NCBI GenBank assembly: GCA_016278585.1 | Contig: JADQBO010000195.1 | Span: 1-8,992, forward strand | Source: Desulfosporosinus sp. | GTDB lineage: Bacteria > Bacillota > Desulfitobacteriia > Desulfitobacteriales > Desulfitobacteriaceae | Direction of reading: 5' to 3' | DNA: 8,992 nt | Shown: positions 5,690 through 8,992 of the stretch, in pieces | How positions within the stretch are numbered: position 1 is the stretch's first letter | Layout of the letters: each line of letters opens with the position of its first letter | Notes under the pieces: generated by a model | Databases searched by the model: none | Seen by the model: only the letters and a program-made list of their open reading frames with translations | Told to the model about the DNA's origin: nothing | Made by a program: the position numbers and the translations under genes

Positions 5690-6729
5690 TATCGCTAAAT
5701 CAATGTTCTTTGATTACCGTCGCTAACGTCAACCAAACTGGCAAGAGTTTCGTCTAAGACAGAACTGTTTTCCAAGTCTGTAGAATACCAACCCCTTTCC
5801 AAATACCCACTATTTCCCTCATAAAAATAGCTATAGGAAACTCTATATCCGGAAGTACTAACGTTTTCCGGGACCGTTAAGACATACTGACTAGAATTAG
5901 CCCCTCGAGGTATTAAGACTCTTGTACCGGTCCAAACATCGTCCAAACCGTCCTCCAATGTACCGTTATTTGTCTGAGCCTGGATATTTACAAAGCAATC
6001 CGTTGGTGCAGTCACTCCTGCTGGTAGCAATACTACACCGGAAATTTTTTGCCCATCTAAGATAGTAAGATCATGCTCATCAAGGTCTTGATCATAAACA
6101 TTAACCTGAACGGCCTCTTTTTCATACGGGGACATTAGGTTTGCCCCACCGTACCAAGCCCTAGTAATGTAACTTGATAGGGGATAAAGATCATAACTTA
6201 AGTTATACCTCTGAGCAATTTGAGAACTATTGGCAGGAACTGTTAGGGAATAATTACTAAAGGTTGTTCCCTTTTTGATAACAACTTTACTCCAAGCAGA
6301 ATATATAGCCCCGCCTTTTGCCCGAGCATTAAGAGACACAGACATATCGGATTGAGCAATTCCCGACGGCAGCGCTACCGTCCCCGTTATATGAACGCCC
6401 TTGAGTAAGGAAAGATTCACATCCTTCCTATCTTCATTTGAAACATCCACTAACCCCGCTTGGTTTTGGTAAGGCGTCATTTCGTTGACACCTACATACG
6501 AGGCATTCATCAGAAAATCCGTCTGGGATTGCAGATAATAACCTACGCTATATCCAGAACCAGACTGGTTAGCCGGTAAGGTAAGGGCATAAGCTATTGA
6601 GGTACTCCCCTTTGGAATAACCACCTCAGCACTGTCAAAACCATCAGAAGATGAAGCGCTGATACTTAAAACAATATCATTTAGTGCTTGCGCCCCGTCC
6701 GGTAACGAGACAACCCCCGAAATAATCCG
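4553..6729 (-). repeat. six tandem protein repeats of about 111-130 residues
   Basis: Units in transcription order: R1 6397-6729, R2 6052-6396, R3 5684-6051, R4 5309-5683, R5 4943-5308, R6 4553-4942. Each begins ISG/ITG-T-V-x-LP-x-G, has VxIPxGxxSxxYxLxVPAN in the middle, then GYxxSY, then a WY motif (AWY or GWY; SYV in R1), and ends with an acidic V-x-V-x(n)-LTIL-G strand. R3 and R5 are closest to each other, as are R4 and R6, so the last four units are a duplicated pair. R1 and R2 share an M-S/T-PY motif and form their own subtype. The fold is probably a beta-sandwich like carboxypeptidase-regulatory domains; function unknown. Confidence 0.85.
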
Positions 6730-8992
6730 AGAAGATGGCCCTGCATAGAAACGTTCAGTAGGCATTCCTTCTATACCATTAAGACTTTGGACCAGGTAAT
6801 ACTCTCCCTCAACAACGTTCGTAAAATTCCCATGCCCATTTGCATCTAAGGTGAGAGGTTGGCCATAGAGATCATTGTTACCCAATTCATAAAGTTTTAA
6901 AACTGCGCCGGCAAGTCCTTGAATCTCTATATTCCCATGATCCACTATGAAACTAGGTGGAGATGGAATAACGACTGTTTTAGAAGTCCTAAAAGCTCTA
7001 CCCAAAAAATCCTTAACAGCATCCTGGGCAAAGACAATCCGGATCGTATCACCCACACTAAAGGCATAGGGCTCGGATAAAGTTAATAATAAACTGCGAC
7101 CAGAATAATCCTGTCCCGCCGCCGTACCTTTATTTCCTTGCTCCCAGGCAATCTGACTTATAGCCAAGTTAATAGGGTTTTCGGAATTAGCCCCATAACG
7201 ATTAAGGATGATTCGGGACCCATCAATAACCTGAGCCACTTCTTTTAGGGATAATGTATCAAAACTTAAGTCATTTTCCGGGAAGTTCACCACAATAGCT
7301 TGAACATTGCCCTTAGTACCTGGGTTACTCACTATCGCTTGTTGAGGCCCTTCGATATCCGCTAAGGTTGTAAACGACAGTGATCTATCAAAGATATTAC
7401 CAACTTTATCCCTTACCGCAATATAAACGGCATAATTTGTTTCGGGTCTCAAGTTTTCATACTGTAATGTTTCGAGTTTCCCGGGTTGTAACCATCTCCC
7501 TTTTCCCCAATATGGATAGGGATGATTCTCCTGTGTCCAATTCCTTGCATTAAGAATATCGTGCACGGTAGGGGGAGTGGTGGGATTACCTTCCAGAAGT
7601 ACTACACCTTCCACCCACCCATCTTCGTTACTGGTTAAGGTTAAATCAGCAGAATAGGGCGTAATATTAGCAACAGGCTGAACTACTACCGTGGGGATCT
7701 CCATTTCCCAATGGAGGTCTGCCCTATAAGACAGTCCACCCTCTATTGAAAGGACAAAGGTATAGATTCCAGGATCACGTGTTGTATCAAACTCCAGTGT
7801 CGAACCCGAGTTGAGTTGTAATAATTGGGGTTCCCCTCCCTCAAAAGAGACAGTCAAGCTCTTGCCTTCTTCAGCTGAAAGATCCAGACTACTATCCCCA
7901 ACCATCATCTGAAACTCCCGATAGAATTTACTATCCTCCTGCTGTTCATCCGCTCTGCTCGTTGGCTCAAGGTAGGCTTCAGTTCCTTCATCCGCCGCAT
8001 TTGTTATCACATTGACTATTGTATTTGACGCTCCTGCATTAATTCCACCGGTTACCACCAATCTAAAATCGTATCCAGTGGCTGCACTTAATCCTGTTAC
8101 TGTCGCTGTTGCTGCATTCAGTGCGATAGCACCAGTTGTCGCATCTGTCCAAGAACTAGTTCCCCCGGTAAGGGTTTGTTCAATCTTAACCCCAGTTGCC
8201 CCTACTACTGGTGTCCAAGTAAACGTAGCCGTGGTATCCGTTTTCGATGTACAAACAAAGTCTGAAACTGGTGTGACCACTGGGGGATCAGCTAGGTTGT
8301 TTGTATCGACTGGCTTTTCTCTGAACCCCTGAACGCTATTACCCCTTAAATCACAAATATGCTTACTACCGACTGTATAGCTAATTTTAACCTGATCGTT
8401 TTTGTGAACTGTTGCGTCCAAATCAAGGAGCACTGTATCGTTGTTTAGTGTTACATTAGTAACGCCAATTGGTACACTATTATGGGTCACTGAAAAATCC
8501 GTTCCAGCCGGTATTGATTGGCTAAATAACGGCTTATCAAAGGTCAGTTTTACCTGTGTACCATCTGAACTCATGGCTTGGCTTACCAACTCCACTTTAC
8601 CATTAGGGGCTAAGACCCCATACGTCGAAAAGTGATTGACAGTTGAAACCACTGTGCCATCGCTAACTGTTGAATTTTGATACTCCCACTCTGAACCATT
8701 GAGATAGAAAATACCCACCTTGTTCGGGTCGGCCTCCGGATTGATAGGCAAGGTCAAACTTACGGAGTTATTGACCGTCATTCCACTGAACGTGAAGTTA
8801 ACGACTTTCCCCCCTACTATCGTACCTGTCGGCAAATCTCCTGGATTTACCTCTTCCGCCTTCACAGTGGTACCTGAAGGAATGCTTAAATTCCCAAAAT
8901 CCAAATTTACCCCATTTGCAAAGGCAATCGGCACGCCTTGAGAAATAGGAACAGGCGTCCCTAAGGGCAACGGTCCGCTACTATTATTACCA
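5695..8992 (-). CDS. giant multidomain surface protein, N-terminal visible part (runs off the right edge)
   Basis: Open to the window edge; the TTG at 8970 is an ordinary leucine (preceded in frame by GNNSSGP), so the true start, signal peptide and any SLH or other anchor lie outside. Numbering from TTG 8970: ZU5-like segment about 20-120, ending in VNHFSTYGVLAP, common in Firmicutes S-layer and surface proteins; SwmB-like Ig domain about 124-225 (VKLTFDKPL, VKISYTVG, DLRGNSV); fibronectin III about 235-325 (GLSAATGYDFRLVV); a linker and FN3-like module about 430-535 (ETNYAVYIAVRDKVGN); an SbsA-like Ig domain about 545-670; a small carboxypeptidase-regulatory-like module about 675-745; then repeats 1-3 from 748. 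The frame ends at a TAG (5695-5697) inside repeat 3 caused by a missing base at 5707/5708. With the base restored it continues into the 3434-5689 fragment, giving over 1,850 residues. Probably a cell-surface or S-layer-associated adhesin. Confidence 0.8.
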   Translation of the reverse strand, partial: GNNSSGPLPLGTPVPISQGVPIAFANGVNLDFGNLSIPSGTTVKAEEVNPGDLPTGTIVGGKVVNFTFSGMTVNNSVSLTLPINPEADPNKVGIFYLNGSEWEYQNSTVSDGTVVSTVNHFSTYGVLAPNGKVELVSQAMSSDGTQVKLTFDKPLFSQSIPAGTDFSVTHNSVPIGVTNVTLNNDTVLLDLDATVHKNDQVKISYTVGSKHICDLRGNSVQGFREKPVDTNNLADPPVVTPVSDFVCTSKTDTTATFTWTPVVGATGVKIEQTLTGGTSSWTDATTGAIALNAATATVTGLSAATGYDFRLVVTGGINAGASNTIVNVITNAADEGTEAYLEPTSRADEQQEDSKFYREFQMMVGDSSLDLSAEEGKSLTVSFEGGEPQLLQLNSGSTLEFDTTRDPGIYTFVLSIEGGLSYRADLHWEMEIPTVVVQPVANITPYSADLTLTSNEDGWVEGVVLLEGNPTTPPTVHDILNARNWTQENHPYPYWGKGRWLQPGKLETLQYENLRPETNYAVYIAVRDKVGNIFDRSLSFTTLADIEGPQQAIVSNPGTKGNVQAIVVNFPENDLSFDTLSLKEVAQVIDGSRIILNRYGANSENPINLAISQIAWEQGNKGTAAGQDYSGRSLLLTLSEPYAFSVGDTIRIVFAQDAVKDFLGRAFRTSKTVVIPSPPSFIVDHGNIEIQGLAGAVLKLYELGNNDLYGQPLTLDANGHGNFTNVVEGEYYLVQSLNGIEGMPTERFYAGPSSRIISGVVSLPDGAQALNDIVLSISASSSDGFDSAEVVIPKGSTSIAYALTLPANQSGSGYSVGYYLQSQTDFLMNASYVGVNEMTPYQNQAGLVDVSNEDRKDVNLSLLKGVHITGTVALPSGIAQSDMSVSLNARAKGGAIYSAWSKVVIKKGTTFSNYSLTVPANSSQIAQRYNLSYDLYPLSSYITRAWYGGANLMSPYEKEAVQVNVYDQDLDEHDLTILDGQKISGVVLLPAGVTAPTDCFVNIQAQTNNGTLEDGLDDVWTGTRVLIPRGANSSQYVLTVPENVSTSGYRVSYSYFYEGNSGYLERGWYSTDLENSSVLDETLASLVDVSDGNQRTLI

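Noticed and set aside
4553..6729. CRISPR array or DNA-level minisatellite
   Set aside because: The repeats are about 330-390 bases, diverged and in frame, so they are protein domain repeats.
8968..8992. TTG 8970 as the real start of the giant protein
   Set aside because: No RBS, no signal peptide follows, and the frame stays open to the window edge with protein-like sequence (GNNSSGPLPLG).

Overview
The window looks like part of a low-to-moderate GC Firmicutes chromosome. Start codons are TTG or GTG with strong GGAGG-type ribosome binding sites, promoters are of the extended -10 type, and the surface-protein domains are of clostridial or Paenibacillus style. A Desulfosporosinus/Desulfitobacterium-like Peptococcaceae is my best guess, but no marker gene here proves it.

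Layout. Bases 1-287 hold no convincing gene. A 40-codon gene on the + strand (288-410), too short for most gene callers, encodes a one-helix protein with the SecE signature PTRQET. Facing it on the - strand (454-849) is a small VanZ-like membrane protein. Its leader contains a rightward intrinsic terminator (902-924) and its promoter is probably at 941-969. The + strand gene at 1135-2598 is a full-length sodium/proline symporter (PutP) with its own promoter and RBS. It ends at a very strong hairpin (2619-2658) that also separates it from the leftward genes.

The rest (2717-8992) is leftward and encodes exported proteins. First in transcription order is a giant surface protein that enters from beyond the right edge. 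In order it has a ZU5-like segment, an SwmB-like domain, fibronectin III-like domains, an SbsA-like Ig domain, six tandem repeats of about 111-130 residues, another FN3-like domain and a terminal jelly-roll/MAM-like domain. Last is a small secreted protein of unknown function (2717-3252). Both reading frames are broken by what looks like a single missing base. In the giant gene, the sister repeat inside the same gene shows which base is missing. In the small gene, a good signal peptide and the mature protein lie in different frames.

The most unusual signal is a 20-bp inverted repeat at 3252-3356 that places a near-perfect anti-Shine-Dalgarno copy upstream of the small secreted gene and would bury its RBS and start in a long hairpin. 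The SecE-like mini-protein and the dimeric (B-A-B-A) duplication inside the repeat array also deserve a look. The two putative surface genes probably act at the cell exterior. I see no functional link between them and putP, the VanZ-like gene or the SecE-like gene.
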